A DNA stretch of 64,000 nt, taken from NCBI RefSeq assembly GCF_030269925.1, contig NC_085123.1:1178001-1242000 (forward strand). Reading direction: 5' to 3'. The notes beneath the pieces were generated by a model, which worked only from the letters and a program-made list of their open reading frames with translations, did no database searches and was not told the origin of the DNA. Each line of letters starts with the position of its first letter. Position 1 is the stretch's first letter. Position numbers and translations under genes: made by a program. Of this stretch, positions 43,145 through 54,961 are shown one piece after another. Origin of the DNA: Bombyx mori (lineage: Eukaryota > Arthropoda > Insecta > Lepidoptera > Bombycidae).

Positions 43145-43360
43145 ACGTTTAACCGACTTTCAAAAGAAATAGGTACCAAATTGGACTGTATGTGTTACCT
43201 GTAAACTTAATTTATGTGAAAGGATTTTTATGATTCTTTTTTTATTTGATAGCTGATGATACTCATGTCGTCCCATAGTGTTTCAGTTATCCCTAATAAT
43301 GCATATTTGACTTGATATTTTTCTCATTTTGTTGAGGTCGGTTTTCTTTTTTGATAAATA
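43145..43360. mobile_element. fragment of the CGACTTCAAA repeat family
   Basis: AACCGACTTTCAAAAGAAAT at the left and CAGTTATCCCTAATAATGC internally match 4965-5185. GAGGTCGGTTTTC closes the right edge as an inverted end. Confidence 0.5.
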
Positions 43361-43591
43361 TTGTGTTGTCATATTTAAAATCTTTAACTTTTAATTGTTC
43401 AAGTGTTGCTTCTATATTACATATACAAGCTTACATCGCGATAAAAATAGGCTTTTATGCAGGCAGGTATGGGTTCAGAATACGTTCCATAAGTTATTAT
43501 GAAGTTGTTTTTCTAATCTACCTATTTTAATTTTATTATTCGACGCTAATACTCCGCTGTATAAGTCGAACATTGCTTTACTATGAATTTT

Positions 43592-43948
43592 TTTTTTATT
43601 GCCCTTGTAGGCAAACGAGCACACGGCCCACCTGATAGTGAGTGGTTACCGTCGCCCATGGACTTCAGCAATGCCAGGGGCAGAGCCAAGCCGCTGCCTA
43701 CCGCTTAATACTCTCCACAAGCCTCGTTTGAAGAAGGACATGTCATAGCGCTCGGAAAACACCGTGGAGGGGAGCTCATTCCATAGCCGGATGGTACGTG
43801 GCAAAAAAGACCTCTGGAAACGCACTGTGGATGACCGCAGTAGCTCCAGGTAGTATGGATGAACTCTACTCCGGTGGCGGGCGGCGCGATGGTAAAAACG
43901 AGATGCCGGTATCATCTCGAACAATTCCTCAGAGCACTCCCCGTGGAA
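43592..43948 (-). pseudogene. LINE-A ORF2 C-terminus with intact end and 3' tail
   Basis: Reading on -, MFEMIPASRFYHRAARHRSR, VHPYYLELLRSSTVRFQRSF, LPRTIRLWNELPSTVFSERY and DMSFFKRGLWRVLSGRQRLG continue to AEVHGRR and stop without a break (92 codons). The tail then runs to CAATAAAAAAAA. It is a 5'-truncated, otherwise young-looking copy. The RLWNELP and FFKR motifs are typical of the C-terminal region of CR1/Jockey-like non-LTR elements. Confidence 0.9.
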
Positions 43949-43992
43949 TTTAAACTCTTTGTCTTGATAGCGTTGCTTTATAATTTAGCATA

Positions 43993-44212
43993 TCGTCGTT
44001 GTCAAAGCAAAATCTGCTATGTGCACTTGAGATTTTTACTTTTTGACTTTTTCGTATACATAGTTCACAGCCCTATCTACCGTATAAAAAAAACTGTTAT
44101 GTGTCTTTACTCGTTAATTCAAAATAGTATAATAATTCAAACTCTATCTATTTTGTTTTTTTTTTTCAAAATAGAGTTTTGCACATAGCAGATTTTGGTT
44201 TGACAGCGACGA
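43993..44212. mobile_element. 220-bp MITE with TA target duplication
   Basis: 33-bp TIRs with two mismatches (left TCGTCGTTGTCAAAGCAAAA). TA at 43991-43992 and 44213-44214. A single end of the family occurs near 32493. Confidence 0.82.
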
Positions 44213-44219
44213 TATAGCG

Positions 44220-45020
44220 TTTATAATTAAACGGTACACACAACACAAGGTGTTGATGTTACGTATCGATTTGCTTTCTAAACTAGTTACTATGTCCAAA
44301 AAAATCGATTACACAACGCACTAGATCTAATCTGTCGTATAGGATACGTGTGTGTGAAACTGATTGTTACGTCGGAACAATAGTAGTAATATAAGGAAAT
44401 AACCACGGTTCGATCTCGCGACGGTGACGTAAAATATGTGTAGCAGACGATTATTGTTATGTCAACCCTTTTAGTGCTGAGCTTAGTTTCATATGTTTTC
44501 CATAAGTTGCTAAAGGATTCTTGAAAAAAAAAAGTACCATATAAAAACTTTAACTTAAAAAAATTACAAAAATAAATGGTAAATTCACAGCAAAATAATT
44601 TTAAATGGTTAGGTTATTAAAAATGTTATAGATGCGCGCGCTAAGAAACGTTCTTACAGGTCGATATTTAATACCAACTACGCAAATGGTCGGTATTTCG
44701 CACTTTATACGCATTAATAGTGTGTCGATTTATCGACGGTTCGCGCTCAAAAGGTTAATAATATGACCTATGTCTTTAACGGCTTGGCGAATCATCAGTC
44801 ATGCATATGCGTTCCATATCGTGTAACCAATTTGAACACTGACCCACGGTAGAACGTATTATGAGTTCGCTCGAGTAGGTACCATTATTCTGCCGCAATA
44901 TGTATATTTATTCGTACCAATCAATACTTTAATACAATTGAAAGTCGATCTTATGTCAAGGTGTGTGGTTGGCATTCACGTTGTCATTATAGGTACCATT
45001 GGACATTTGGTTTGTGAGTT
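44220..45020. other. intron sequence without recognised features
   Basis: Nothing supported. Confidence 0.55.
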
Positions 45021-45022
45021 CG

Positions 45023-45230
45023 TCTATACTTATACTTAATATTATAAAGAGGAAAGATTTGTTTGTTTCGAATAGGCTCCGAAACTACTGGACCGATTTG
45101 AAAAATTCTTTTTCCATTAGAAGCCGACATTGTCCCTGATGAACATAGGCTACTTTTTTTAATTTTTTGTTTTTTTTTTTTTTCATGTGTGTTTTAATGT
45201 TTCCGAAGCGAAGCGAGGGCGGGTCGCTAG
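45023..45230 (+). mobile_element. Helitron, non-autonomous (subfamily 5)
   Basis: TCTATACTTATACTTAATAT at the 5' end, AGGCTCCGAAACTACTGGAC, TTAGAAGCCGACATTGTCCC, GAAGCGAGGGCGGGTCGCTAG at the 3' end (CTAG 45227-45230). Confidence 0.88.
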
Positions 45231-46116
45231 TCTACCGATATAGAGGAATGAAATAATAATACCTTGTTTTTTTTAAAAATCTAATTGACCCATTTCTTAT
45301 AAGGAAAAAGCATACTGACTTTTAAACCAACAGCCGGAGACGCAAATGAGTAAGATGGTAGATTTTAATGAGGCATGATAAAACTAGACGCGTTCCTAAA
45401 GCAATTTTAGTTTAGGCACATAGCACTTTAAGAAATATCTGTCCGATATGTTTTTCCCCATATCTCCTCAAAGTGATAGAGAAAATTTTAGAACTATATG
45501 ATCGATTACCTGCAATACGTCAGCATGCGCCCGTGTTTTAACAACTAGTCGTAATGACAAAAAATATTATAATCTAAATGTCACATTCAGTTGAAAGTTT
45601 TTCGTTGTTGGATTTTAAGTTTGGAAACTTAATTTTGGTTGACAATAATAATGAATAAATAAATATATATTATTATGGTACTGCATGAATCATAGTTCGA
45701 CATTAGCACACATGTCGCTCGCACACATAAATGGTTTTATATTAAAAACTGGTCGTGTAGAACGTTGCGACCGTTATTATGAGTCATGGGTATGTCAATA
45801 TGGCAGTAATTTGACGGTTTTCCATCATTGAGTTTTGAGCAAAATACACGCTGACTTTTAGAAATAAGGACGGGAGCTAATGCCATTGCCAATAGTCGAG
45901 TAGCTGCTAGATTTGTTAAAGCTTTTGGTTTTTATGTAATTGTTATCCAATAAAAATCGATAGTAGGAACACCGTCTTCTATATTTTCTATGTAGTAGAA
46001 TGTTTGATTAAAATCACAATAATTAACACGCAAGAAGCAGTTTAAATTTTTCTCGTAGACTCGCTTAAAAATAAACCATTAAATGCTCTAAACGTTGCTC
46101 ATGCTTGCATTCTTTG

Positions 46117-46345
46117 TCTATACTAATACTAATACTAATAATATTATAAAGAGGAAAGATTTGTTTGTTTGTTTGTTTCGAATAGGCTCCGAAACTACTG
46201 GACCGATTTGAAAAATTCTTTTTCCATTAGAAGCCGACATTGTCCCTGATGAACATAGGCTACTTTTTTAATTTTTATTTTATTTTTTATTTTGGTTTCA
46301 TGTGTGTTTTAATGTTTCCGAAGCGAAGCGAGGGCGGGTCGCTAG
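46117..46345 (+). mobile_element. Helitron, non-autonomous (subfamily 5)
   Basis: Near-identical to 45023-45230. The ACTAAT motif of the 5' end is expanded to three units and GTTT to three units. CTAG at 46342-46345. Confidence 0.88.
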
Positions 46346-46794
46346 TGTATTTATATATTAAACAGGAATATTATCGAAAAATAGACGTGTTTGGTCGTCT
46401 CGCGTAATTTATTATTTCCAAGCGATAATTTCTACGTGCTTTCTATGAGTATGTATTCTGAAAGTTATTAATAAACAAATGCGCACAAAATGATTAATGG
46501 GAACACATTGTAAAGAAAAAGGATCGAAATAATTATTGTTTTGTTAAAAAAAAAAAGGTTAAAAACGGCTCAAGCGGAGTCAGTGCACTGTGTTTCTGCA
46601 CACCGTACAGTATTAGGGATGGCAATCAGGATTTATTAAGAAAAAAATCTCTCAAAAGATTTCCTGTTTTAGTTTAGTATTTTAAATTTTTTCGTTTTTA
46701 AGAGGGCAAGTGACTTATTTTTCCTTAAATTTAGCCCTAGTTTAAAATACTGTTAATGCGAATATAGTTTTTAACAGCTTCTCAAGCGACTATA

Positions 46795-46876
46795 CTAAAT
46801 AAAATACTAAATAATAGACTATACTAAATAAAATGACTATACTAAAAATAAAATAAAATAAAATAAAATAAAATAC
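46795..46876. repeat. (AAAAT)n and CTATACTAAATAAAA repeats
   Basis: Three imperfect copies of GACTATACTAAATAAAAT are followed by about six AAAAT units. Confidence 0.85.
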
Positions 46877-46971
46877 TCTTATAAAACTAGGACGCCCCAT
46901 GATGTACTCGCAGTCACGCGACATGTATGATTTTTCTTGTAAATAATTATTTACCTACGTACTTTACTTTA

Positions 46972-47012
46972 CAGTATGCCCTACTTAACGGCATGAAAAG
47001 TAGGGCATACTG
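46972..47012. other. perfect 15-bp stem hairpin
   Basis: CAGTATGCCCTACTT, an 11-base spacer, then AAGTAGGGCATACTG. It lies just upstream of a diverged Bm1. Confidence 0.95.
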
Positions 47013-47026
47013 CAAATCCACACGGG

Positions 47027-47225
47027 TACCACCATCCTACCTATTTTTCCCGTTAAGCACTTATTCGTTCCCGTTTAACAACAATTGAGATTTTGACTTC
47101 CTGTCTCGAGGTAGACAATAACATTCACGCTATGTGTGTCTATGTCATGTTATGTCTATGGGATTTGATAAGCAAGCTAACCCCACGTATGCCATGAGCT
47201 GGTCCCATCTAAGCAATTAAAAAAG
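47027..47225 (+). mobile_element. strongly diverged Bm1 SINE
   Basis: GGGTACCACCATCCTACCTA, TTGAGATTTTGACTTCCTGT, TATGTCTATGGGATTTGATA, CCATGAGCTGGTCCCATC, AGCAATTAAAAAAG follow Bm1 order with many changes. It is an old copy. Confidence 0.7.
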
Positions 47226-47675
47226 CTTAAAGGTGATTGAATAATCTTTTCGTTCATTCTGGTGATCTTGTACATGAAATTAATCTAAAGTAATTAAACT
47301 ATTGTGATGTTATCGGATGTGTTAAAATCCTACTGATTTTGAAATCCTACCTATAATGAAAGAAATGATTACTGTATAGGATATCGTCGCTTTGTCCACG
47401 TGCGAGATAATTATATGGAAACCTATTCATCATAACGAACCGCACGCATTTGTATTCAGCTCGTCTTGATTCTGGGAATTTTATTATATTCGCGTAATTC
47501 TGTTTCTATGAATAATTCTTGTACGAATTAAGTTTGTGGCCGCTGTAAAGTTAGCTGTTATGTTAATTGCGAGAATTCACAAACTAATTGGTTTGGTAGT
47601 TAATCGGGATAATGTTTCTAGGTGCACTTTACTCGTAAATTTAACAGTGCGTATCAGTCATCATCATCATCATCA

Positions 47676-47755
47676 GTCTCCTTGTGATCATTATAATATC
47701 GAATCACACTCGGTTCAAAAAATATTCAAAGGATTTTTAAGTCGTGTAGTTCTCT
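47676..47755 (+). repeat. left copy of long direct duplication around LINE-A
   Basis: GTCTCCTTGTGATCATTATA through TCGAATCACACTCGGTT to GTAGTTCTCTC. The right copy starts at 48075 directly after the A-tail and differs by small changes. Confidence 0.85.
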
Positions 47756-48074
47756 CTCTATCTCCTTTTTATCATCGTACCTCTCGCCATCGGAGCAGAG
47801 TTCATCCATATTATATGGAACCGCTGCGTTCATCGACAGTACGTTTCCAGAGGTCTTTTTTGCTACGTACCATCCGGCTACGGAATGAGCTCTCCTCCAC
47901 GGTGTTTTCGGAGCGCTATGACATGTCCTTCTTCAAACGTGGCTCGCGGAGAGTATTAAGCGGTAGGCAGCGGCTTGGCTCTGCTCCTGGCATTGCTGAA
48001 GTCCATGGGCGACGGTAACCACTCATTATCAGGTGGGCCGTGTGCTCGTCTACCTACAAGAGCAATAAAAAAAA
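47756..48074 (+). pseudogene. LINE-A ORF2 C-terminus with 3' tail, flanked by a long duplication
   Basis: The frame reads FYHRTSRHRSRVHPYYMEPL, RSSTVRFQRSFLLRTIRLRN, ELSSTVFSERYDMSFFKRGS through SAPGIAEVHGRR and stop (48018), then the tail and GCAATAAAAAAAA. It is 5'-truncated. Open upstream sequence of the same frame (from 47536) is not element. Confidence 0.88.
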
Positions 48075-48148
48075 GTCTCCTTGTGATCATATCGAATCAC
48101 ACTCAGTTAAAAGATATACAGAGGATTTTATGTCATCTAGTTCTCTAT
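48075..48148 (+). repeat. right copy of long direct duplication
   Basis: GTCTCCTTGTGATCATATCG, AATCACACTCAGTTAAAAG, CATCTAGTTCTCT. Confidence 0.85.
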
Positions 48149-48390
48149 TTGTAAAAGTCACATTTATTTCCGCTATGATAGTCTCGTTGAATTTACATTA
48201 TTATGAAATTTTATGAGCCTAATTTTGAAGGTGATTCACCATATCAGTCACAGAAAGTTTAGGACTGGAAACCGTTTCCATAGATTTCCTTAGTAACGCT
48301 TTGAAGATGGACCAATGTCTTGAAAAGTGTACTAAAAATAAGTCAGAAACGGGCCTCAGTATATAAAATAAATAAATTGATTATCCTAAA

Positions 48391-48597
48391 TCACTACATA
48401 GTATAAAATGAAGTCGCTTTCTCTGTTTCTATATCCCTATGTATGCTTAAATCTTTGAAATTACGCAACGGATTTTGATGCGGTTTTAGATAGAGTGATT
48501 GAAGAGGAAAGTTTATATGTATAATAACATCCATTAAATAGTGGACAAATCAATCATAAATTACAGTTTCCGAAACGAAGCGAGGGCGGGTCGCTAG
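48391..48597 (+). mobile_element. Helitron, non-autonomous (subfamily 4)
   Basis: TCACTACATAGTATAAAATG to GAAGCGAGGGCGGGTCGCTAG, with CTAG at 48594-48597. The partner at 35315-35521 is inverted. Confidence 0.87.
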
Positions 48598-48982
48598 TTA
48601 AATATAAGTCAATAGAATTAAAGTTCTTTAGGTCTTACGACATAAGACACGTTTTAGAGTTTCTTATCGTTTTTGGCAACCCTCGTACGTTGAGCCGTTT
48701 ACTTCTCGTAACGATAACAAATACGTTACGTATTGTGGTTCAACGCACTTGTCTGTAATCAAAACATTACAGAGCTTAGAGTTTGAACACGTACGTACGG
48801 ATAAGGGGTACAGTGAAAGGGCAAGGATTACTGGTCGGGGCGCCTTACTGATGTGTGACACATATTTCCGCTGCAAAAGTCTAACTTAAAGATGACGATA
48901 CGTGTATCATCTGAACCTTGTTATTAATGTTTATAGGCAGACGAGTATATAGAGCCGATTTGATTGGCGTTACGAACATTTT

Positions 48983-49222
48983 ACTGGTGGTAGGAATTCT
49001 TGTGAGTCCGCGCGGGTAGGTACCACTACCCTGCCTATTTCTGCTGTGAAGCAATAATGCGTTTTGGTTCGAAGGGTGGGGCAGCCGTTATACTTGAAAC
49101 CTTAGAACTTATATCTCGAGGTGGGTGGCGCATTTACGTTGTAGATGTCTATGGGCTCCAGTAACCACTTAACACCAGGTGGGCTGTGAGCTCGTCCAAC
49201 CATCTAACAATAAAAAAAAATT
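48983..49222 (+). mobile_element. Bm1 SINE, 5'-truncated
   Basis: ACTGGTGGTAGGAATTCTTG, GGTACCACTACCCTGCCTAT, GGGTGGGGCAGCCGTTATAC, AACACCAGGTGGGCTGTGAG, AACAATAAAAAAAAA. Confidence 0.94.
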
Positions 49223-49224
49223 AA

Positions 49225-50030
49225 GATTTTTGGTCGAAGTCTGAATAGGAATATTGGTATCTCGCCTTCAACACGTCAGGCCGTGAGCGCAAAAGTGGCC
49301 TAAGCTTACCATAGTTAGTATGGAGTTAATGAGGTTCGAAATTTACCTTTACAATACTTCGTAGGCAAAAAAAAATACGCGCTAAAATGATGTTTACAAA
49401 GGCATCTATTATCTATGGATGAAACTAGGGATAGGTCGATTTTGCATCAATGTTTTAAATAAATTGCAGTAGGTACATTAACACGAATATGAATTGTGGG
49501 TTAGGCCACTTTTGCGTTGACGGCATCAATTGTTAACCCATTCGTTCAGTTTCTGAACGTAAAAATGTCAGCGAGCGACGTCCGCCATGACACCAATTCT
49601 CTTTCAAATCCAGCCGCCAAGAGTAACGCATCCATTTTATATTTCTCTTAGACTAAGGCTTTAATTTGTCATATAAGGGTAAAATAAATATTTTAAACCA
49701 ATAAATACAGTCCACGCTCAATTACCACAACGCAACATTCATGCAACCTCACAACAGGCCCCAATCGGCATATGGGATGGGAACTATGAAGGGCGCGGGT
49801 AGTAAAGGAAGGAAAGGTAAGATCACGATACTACCGCAACAAAACACTATTATCATACAAAATCGTTATGAATTAAATACTGGAAGTAGTTATGGCACTT
49901 AATTCATTCGCCCGGACAATCTTAACGGTCTTCAGATCTTTAGAATTTCAGAAATTAGTTCCTGATGTTAATACCATCACTACTATACCAAAGCTGGTAA
50001 TGATATGTAATTGGTAAATACAATTTATAA
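49225..50030. other. intron sequence without recognised features
   Basis: Nothing supported on either strand. Confidence 0.55.
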
Positions 50031-50034
50031 GATA

Positions 50035-50329
50035 CTAGCTGACCCGGCAGACTTCGTAGTGCCTCAATCGATAAATAAAAGACCTCAACTTTTGTATAAA
50101 ATAAACTTAAAACAAACAAAAGTAATCCGACGGACGGGGAACGCATCAAAGGAAAAACAAAATTGTATTTTTTATTTAATTCCGAGCATTTTCATATTTA
50201 TCTACCTTTTAAACCTTCTCTGGATTTCCACAAATAATTCAAGACCACAAATAATTAACCAAATCGGTCCAGCCGTTCTCGAGTTTTCGCGAGACTGAAC
50301 AGCAATTCATTTTTATATATGTATATAGA
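50035..50329 (-). mobile_element. Helitron, non-autonomous (subfamily 1)
   Basis: CTAGCTGACCCGGCAGACTT at the left (3' end) and TTTTTATATATGTATATAGA at the right (5' TC end). It retains the GCAGACTTCGTAGTGCC block missing from 29667-29946. Confidence 0.87.
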
Positions 50330-50825
50330 TTAGTATTTTATAAATTGTATTTGGCAGCCTCGCGAGTCGCGGGACATGACTTGACTTAAATAAAAACATT
50401 ACTTAGAACACAGCAAGCGCATTATACACCTTAACTGGAAACCGCAGTTTTCGCCTTAAACAGTGAATTTTATTTCATATATAAAAATAATTATCGTTAA
50501 AATTGAAACCAGGTCACGGATCTCGTTTATAAATATACCTACGTACGTACAGCGAGTAGGTAGGTAGGTACAAGCGAATTACATAGCTGACATCGTACAT
50601 CGTCGAAGCTTACGTTTTTGTTTGCGCAATTATTATTGATCATTCGAAGAATCATACTGGGGAATCGGAATTTCGATTAATCGTGAATTTTAATTTTGAC
50701 TAAAGGCGGTTAATATATATGATTTGTAGATCGTTAATGCATTTTTTTAAATAAACCTGATTAGTACATGTAGCTGATTAATTAGTGCGATTTAGCTACG
50801 CGCCTGGATGCTTATGGGACTACTC

Positions 50826-51042
50826 TTTTTTTATCGCATCGTTGGATGGGAGCATAGAGACATTTATCGAGACATCAACAGCGTAAATGCCGTCACCCAT
50901 ATTGAGATATGAGTTCTAATGTTTCAGTATAGTTACAACAGCTGTCACACCCTTCAAACCGAAACTCATTACTGCTTCACGGCTGAAATAGGCCGGGTGG
51001 TGGTACCTACCCGTGTGAACCCACAAGAGGTCCTACCACCAT
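50826..51042 (-). mobile_element. Bm1 SINE, diverged
   Basis: Matches the Bm1 body from the GGAGCCCATAGACAT region (here GGGAGCATAGAGACATTTAT) to CCACAAGAGGTCCTACCACC. The 3' motif GGTGGACGAGC is lost. Confidence 0.85.
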
Positions 51043-51059
51043 AATGCGGGATGGACGGG

Positions 51060-51722
51060 TGTGCTGGTCTTCGTAATTAAAAAAAAATTCGGGTGGCAGA
51101 TATTACCAAGAATACCACTACAGAAAACTAATTAAAACACAAATTGTATCCGCCGACCGTCGTGGCTATGAGTCTTGGAGGGCGAAACTTGAATTTGATG
51201 AGTCCACTATCTCACCGAAGGCGGCGTCGGAATACGTTCCGTCGGAATATGTCATGATACGTCATGACAGTCGACGTGGAGTAGTGGATGCAGCCTCGAC
51301 GACTCCGTAAGCTGAGCGTCCTCGGGATGAGCTATGAATCTGGTTGTAGTTTTCACTGTAACCCCTCTTGCCCGGGTTTCATCGCGGGCACGTCGCTCTC
51401 CGACGTCGCCCAAACCACGTAATTTCGGATCCTCCCGATCCACTAACGCTGCTTTTAGGTACCTCAAGCACTGGTCATCGTTCTAGTCGAACCCGTCGCT
51501 TGCGACGAAGGATTCGGCGAGTAAACTAACCCACATACAAAGCCCACTGAGTTTCTCGCCGGATCTTCTCAGTAGGTCGCGTTTCCGATCCGGTGGTAGA
51601 TTCTGCAAAGCACTGCTCTTACTAGGGCTAGTGTTAGCAAAACTCTGGTTGGAGCCCCGTGAGAGCTCACCTGGCGAAGCTGAAATAGCCTCTCAAAGCC
51701 ATCAGCATAGGTAGGAAAAAAA
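51060..51722 (+). mobile_element. LINE-B 3' region, longest copy
   Basis: From TTCGGGTGGCAGATATTACC through GGCGTCGGAATACGTTCCG, TTTCATCGCGGGCACGTCGC, GGATCCTCCCGATCCACTAA, CGTCGCTTGCGACG, GAGTTTCTCGCCGGATCTTC to AGCATAGGTAGGAAAAAAAG. It extends about 230 bp further 5' than the other copies. No intact frame. Confidence 0.72.
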
Positions 51723-51724
51723 GG

Positions 51725-53295
51725 CGCGGCAGCATAGTTAGGAGGTTTGACAGTCGAAGAAATCTGTAAACGATCTTGGCCAATAGGGCTAATTACCCAC
51801 TGCTATACAAGTGAATTTTAATTTCACTAAATAAAGAAAATTCTTCATACTACTTTAATTATGATTAACATTATGGACACATGAATATTTTAATTTTAAT
51901 TACAGACCAGGGTTACCCGCTGCGATTACGTGAATACCCCGATAGTTAATATAAAAAATATACTGTCAGATCACGAAATTCCGATCCAAATTGATGACGT
52001 AATATAACAGGCCTCCGATCTTAATGATTAAGCAGAGAAAACGCTCCATTCTCTTAGTTTTCGGAATTCCACAACGATGATGTCTCCGAACGTGTTGTTG
52101 ACCCAAATGTTAGTTGGTATGATTCATCAGTAGCATGCGAGTTACCTCTCTGATAATATATATGTGATAAGGCGATCACGCATGTGTGTTGACAATGAGT
52201 TCATTTATTAGATGGTAATACTCGTATGTGTGGGTTGTGTGAAGAATTCATGTTGTTTATATTTTACTGGAATTCAAATGATAGTGAGTGCATGTTTGGA
52301 TGTACAATTGAAATTGTAAACAACAGCTGTGTTTTTGATGCGAGCGAAATCTTTTCTAAAAACATTCCGATGTAGATCTATGATCATTATTTATTGTTTT
52401 TTATATATAATATGGATACATATATTTGCAGAAACCTGATTAAACAGGATAGCCTCAAGTAATCTTGCACTTAATTACAAAGACCCAAGGATACATTTTA
52501 CATTGCTTAATGTGGAATGGTACTTAAGACTTTTCTAGTTGCTCCCACAATCATTCTCGTGGATCGGGTTAGGAGTCTCGCCCGAATCCTAGCCCTCATA
52601 TTTGTTTCGGGATCCCCCCACACGGGACTTGGGGACCGGAGAAACCTGCAGGCTTCTTGTAGAAGATGAAACTGGTCACGGATGACCACAATCCAGTTTA
52701 AGCTTGTTCAACTTTCCATAAGAAAACCATCTGTCTCGTCTTTGGACGGAAGACGTTGACTGATACATCAAACAGGACGTGATCATCTTCATGTCAGTCA
52801 TTATCTTTGTTGCTGAAGCTATTTAGTATTCTGGGAATGACCGTACTTATTTCGTCTCCTATGTATATTTCAAGTACTTACTCATAACGCAGAAGAAAAT
52901 TCTAGTGAAATATGTTAGAATTGTGGTTTTTACCGATTCTTTTCCTAATAAAGCAATATCTTTGCTTTTTTGTATCTCCATATATGAGTCATCTTGTATG
53001 TACGCACATGTAGGTGACGCATTAAGCATAGTAACAACGCATGCAGGTTTCCGAACGTATTGCTGATGAATCGATTCTATGACACTGGCAGAGTATTTCC
53101 GGCAGGCAGAGGCAAAGCTTTGGAAAGTTGTGAAGTTTGTTCACGGTACCTCATTAGCTGAACACTTTAAAGATTCATGGACGTTTCAATTAATTATCTG
53201 GCACATTGATCGGTTTCGTTACCGAATGGGAAATTGGTTGATATCATAATGATGAATTTGTTACTGTTATCACAAAGATTCATAAATACATCATT
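51725..53295. other. intron sequence without recognised features
   Basis: A - frame at 52507-52689 has Arg-rich sequence (NMRARIRARLLTRSTR) but no family match, and I do not treat it as a gene. Confidence 0.5.
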
Positions 53296-53299
53296 ATCA

Positions 53300-53412
53300 T
53301 CATTCTCCTGCCCTTCACCCAGTCACTTAGGGTCGGCGCAACATGTTTTCTCCTTCCATACTCCTCTATCATATACCATTTCTTCGCTCACTCCCCTCTT
53401 ACACATATCATC
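53300..53412 (-). repeat. GGGTCGGCGCAACATG repeat
   Basis: CATCATTCTCCTGCCCTTCA, AGGGTCGGCGCAACATGTTT, CTTCGCTCACTCCCCTCTTA. Copy of 33060-33175. Confidence 0.65.
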
Positions 53413-53438
53413 TTTCACGTTCATAAATACGAGCATAA

Positions 53439-53688
53439 TCTATACTAATATATAAATTTACAGTGGTTTTTACGGATGTTCCGTTAAAACTACTGAACCA
53501 TGCATCCGATTGGCTTGAAACTTGGTATCCATGTAGAAAGTACATGTACTTAATTGATAGGTTAATATTTATAATGAGTGTTGGACTCTCTACACCAGTT
53601 GCGGTGGCATTAATGATGAGAATCTTTGTGGGGTGAGAAATAATAATGTTAATTTTAAGTGACCAGTGAAGCGGACTGGTACAGCTAG
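53439..53688 (+). mobile_element. Helitron, non-autonomous (subfamily 2)
   Basis: TCTATACTAATATATAAATT, GATGTTCCGTTAAAACTACT, ACCAGTTGCGGTGGCATTAA, GACTGGTACAGCTAG. Copy of 29947-30189. Confidence 0.87.
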
Positions 53689-53884
53689 TAATATAATAAA
53701 AATTGCAATAAATTGAACGTCAAAAGCTGGATAATTAGGATTAGTATTTTAAAAAAAAACTTAATAATAAAAAGTCCAACGGATTACTTAACAAAGAAAT
53801 AATAAAATATCATATCTCGTTACTCAATACTGTTTAAAAGCTAAAAGCCATAAAATACAAGGCACCGTTTAGTTTTAAGATAGA

Positions 53885-54005
53885 GAGCGAGCGTGGAGGG
53901 CAGCAAGGGCGCCGGACCGGTTCCAAGTCTGACCGGAAAATTGGCACGCGACAACAAGACGCCTGTATAGCCGGAGGGCTCTGGCTACGTTAGTCACGCG
54001 AGCAT
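53885..54005. other. GC-rich block, unassigned
   Basis: GAGCGAGCGTGGAGGGCAGC, GGGCGCCGGACCGGTTCCAA, TAGCCGGAGGGCTCTGGCTA. All frames close quickly. It could be part of a non-LTR element or a small CpG patch. Confidence 0.3.
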
Positions 54006-54061
54006 GCATTATTATAGACATATAGAGTATTTTAAAGATATTTTGACTTGGTAAATTAGTG

Positions 54062-54430
54062 CTTTTTTTTATGACTGCTGATAGCCTTGAGAGGCTATCT
54101 CAGCTTCTCCTTGACGTGAAGGTGAGCTCATAGGACTCGAATACCTAGACAGCCTTTGATTTTGGGGTTTTCCTACCTATTCTAGTAACCTCGAGGGGTC
54201 TAGATTCACGGAATTAGTAGGTGACCTCACGGGGCTCAAACCGGAGTTTTGCTAAGACTGGCCTTAGCAAGAGCAGTGCTTCGCAGAATCTACCACCGGA
54301 TCGGAAACGCGACCCACTGAGAAGATCCGGCGAGAAACTCAGTGGGCTGTGTCTATGGGTTAATTTACTTGTCGAGCCCTTCGTCGCAAGCGACGGCTTC
54401 GGCGAAGACGGCGACCGGTGCCTATCAAAA
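54062..54430 (-). mobile_element. LINE-B 3' region
   Basis: T-tract, TTGAGAGGCTATCTCAGCTT, TGAGCTCATAGGACTCGAAT, CACCGGATCGGAAACGCGAC, GCGAGAAACTCAGTGGGCTG, CGTCGCAAGCGACGG. Confidence 0.8.
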
Positions 54431-54710
54431 TAAGAGTTCCTCATTCGAAACGAGCCAGTGATATGTTAGTCAATGTGGGCTGATGAGTCAGCAAAACATG
54501 TTTTTTTTAATTTTCAAGCTATGCAATAAACGAATTAACAAAATCAAACATAACAGTAACCATTTGGCGCCGGCATGTGGTCATGGTTCTTTATTTGATT
54601 ATTGATTTAAATAATTAATGTTTGAACCGGATTTATCGATTCGTGTAAAAATGTTGAAAACGTATTCAATTCTACGATATCGAGCGGTAAAAGGCGAGGT
54701 TTAACCGACC

Positions 54711-54880
54711 CTGGTGGTAGGACCTCTTGTGAGTCTGCGCGGATAGGCACCACCGCTCTGCTTATTTCTGCCGTGAAGCAGCGTTTCGGTTTGAAGGGTG
54801 GGGCAGCCGTTGTAACTATAGTTGAGACATTAGAACTCGTATCTGAAGGTGGGTGGACATTTTACATCGTAGATGTTACA
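54711..54880 (+). mobile_element. Bm1 SINE, truncated at both ends
   Basis: CCTGGTGGTAGGACCTCTTG, CGTTTCGGTTTGAAGGGTGG, GAGACATTAGAACTCGTATC, ending in ATCGTAGATGTTACATC without the GTGAGCTCGTCC end. Confidence 0.9.
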
Positions 54881-54961
54881 TCTTTTTTATTTTTATTTTA
54901 AACTTTAAAAGGCTCTTCTGTAAAGCTGCAAAAATGTCGCTCAAACTATATAATAGCCTTA

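Noticed and set aside
52507..52689. Arg-rich 60-codon minus frame
   Set aside because: No family match, no splice context, short.
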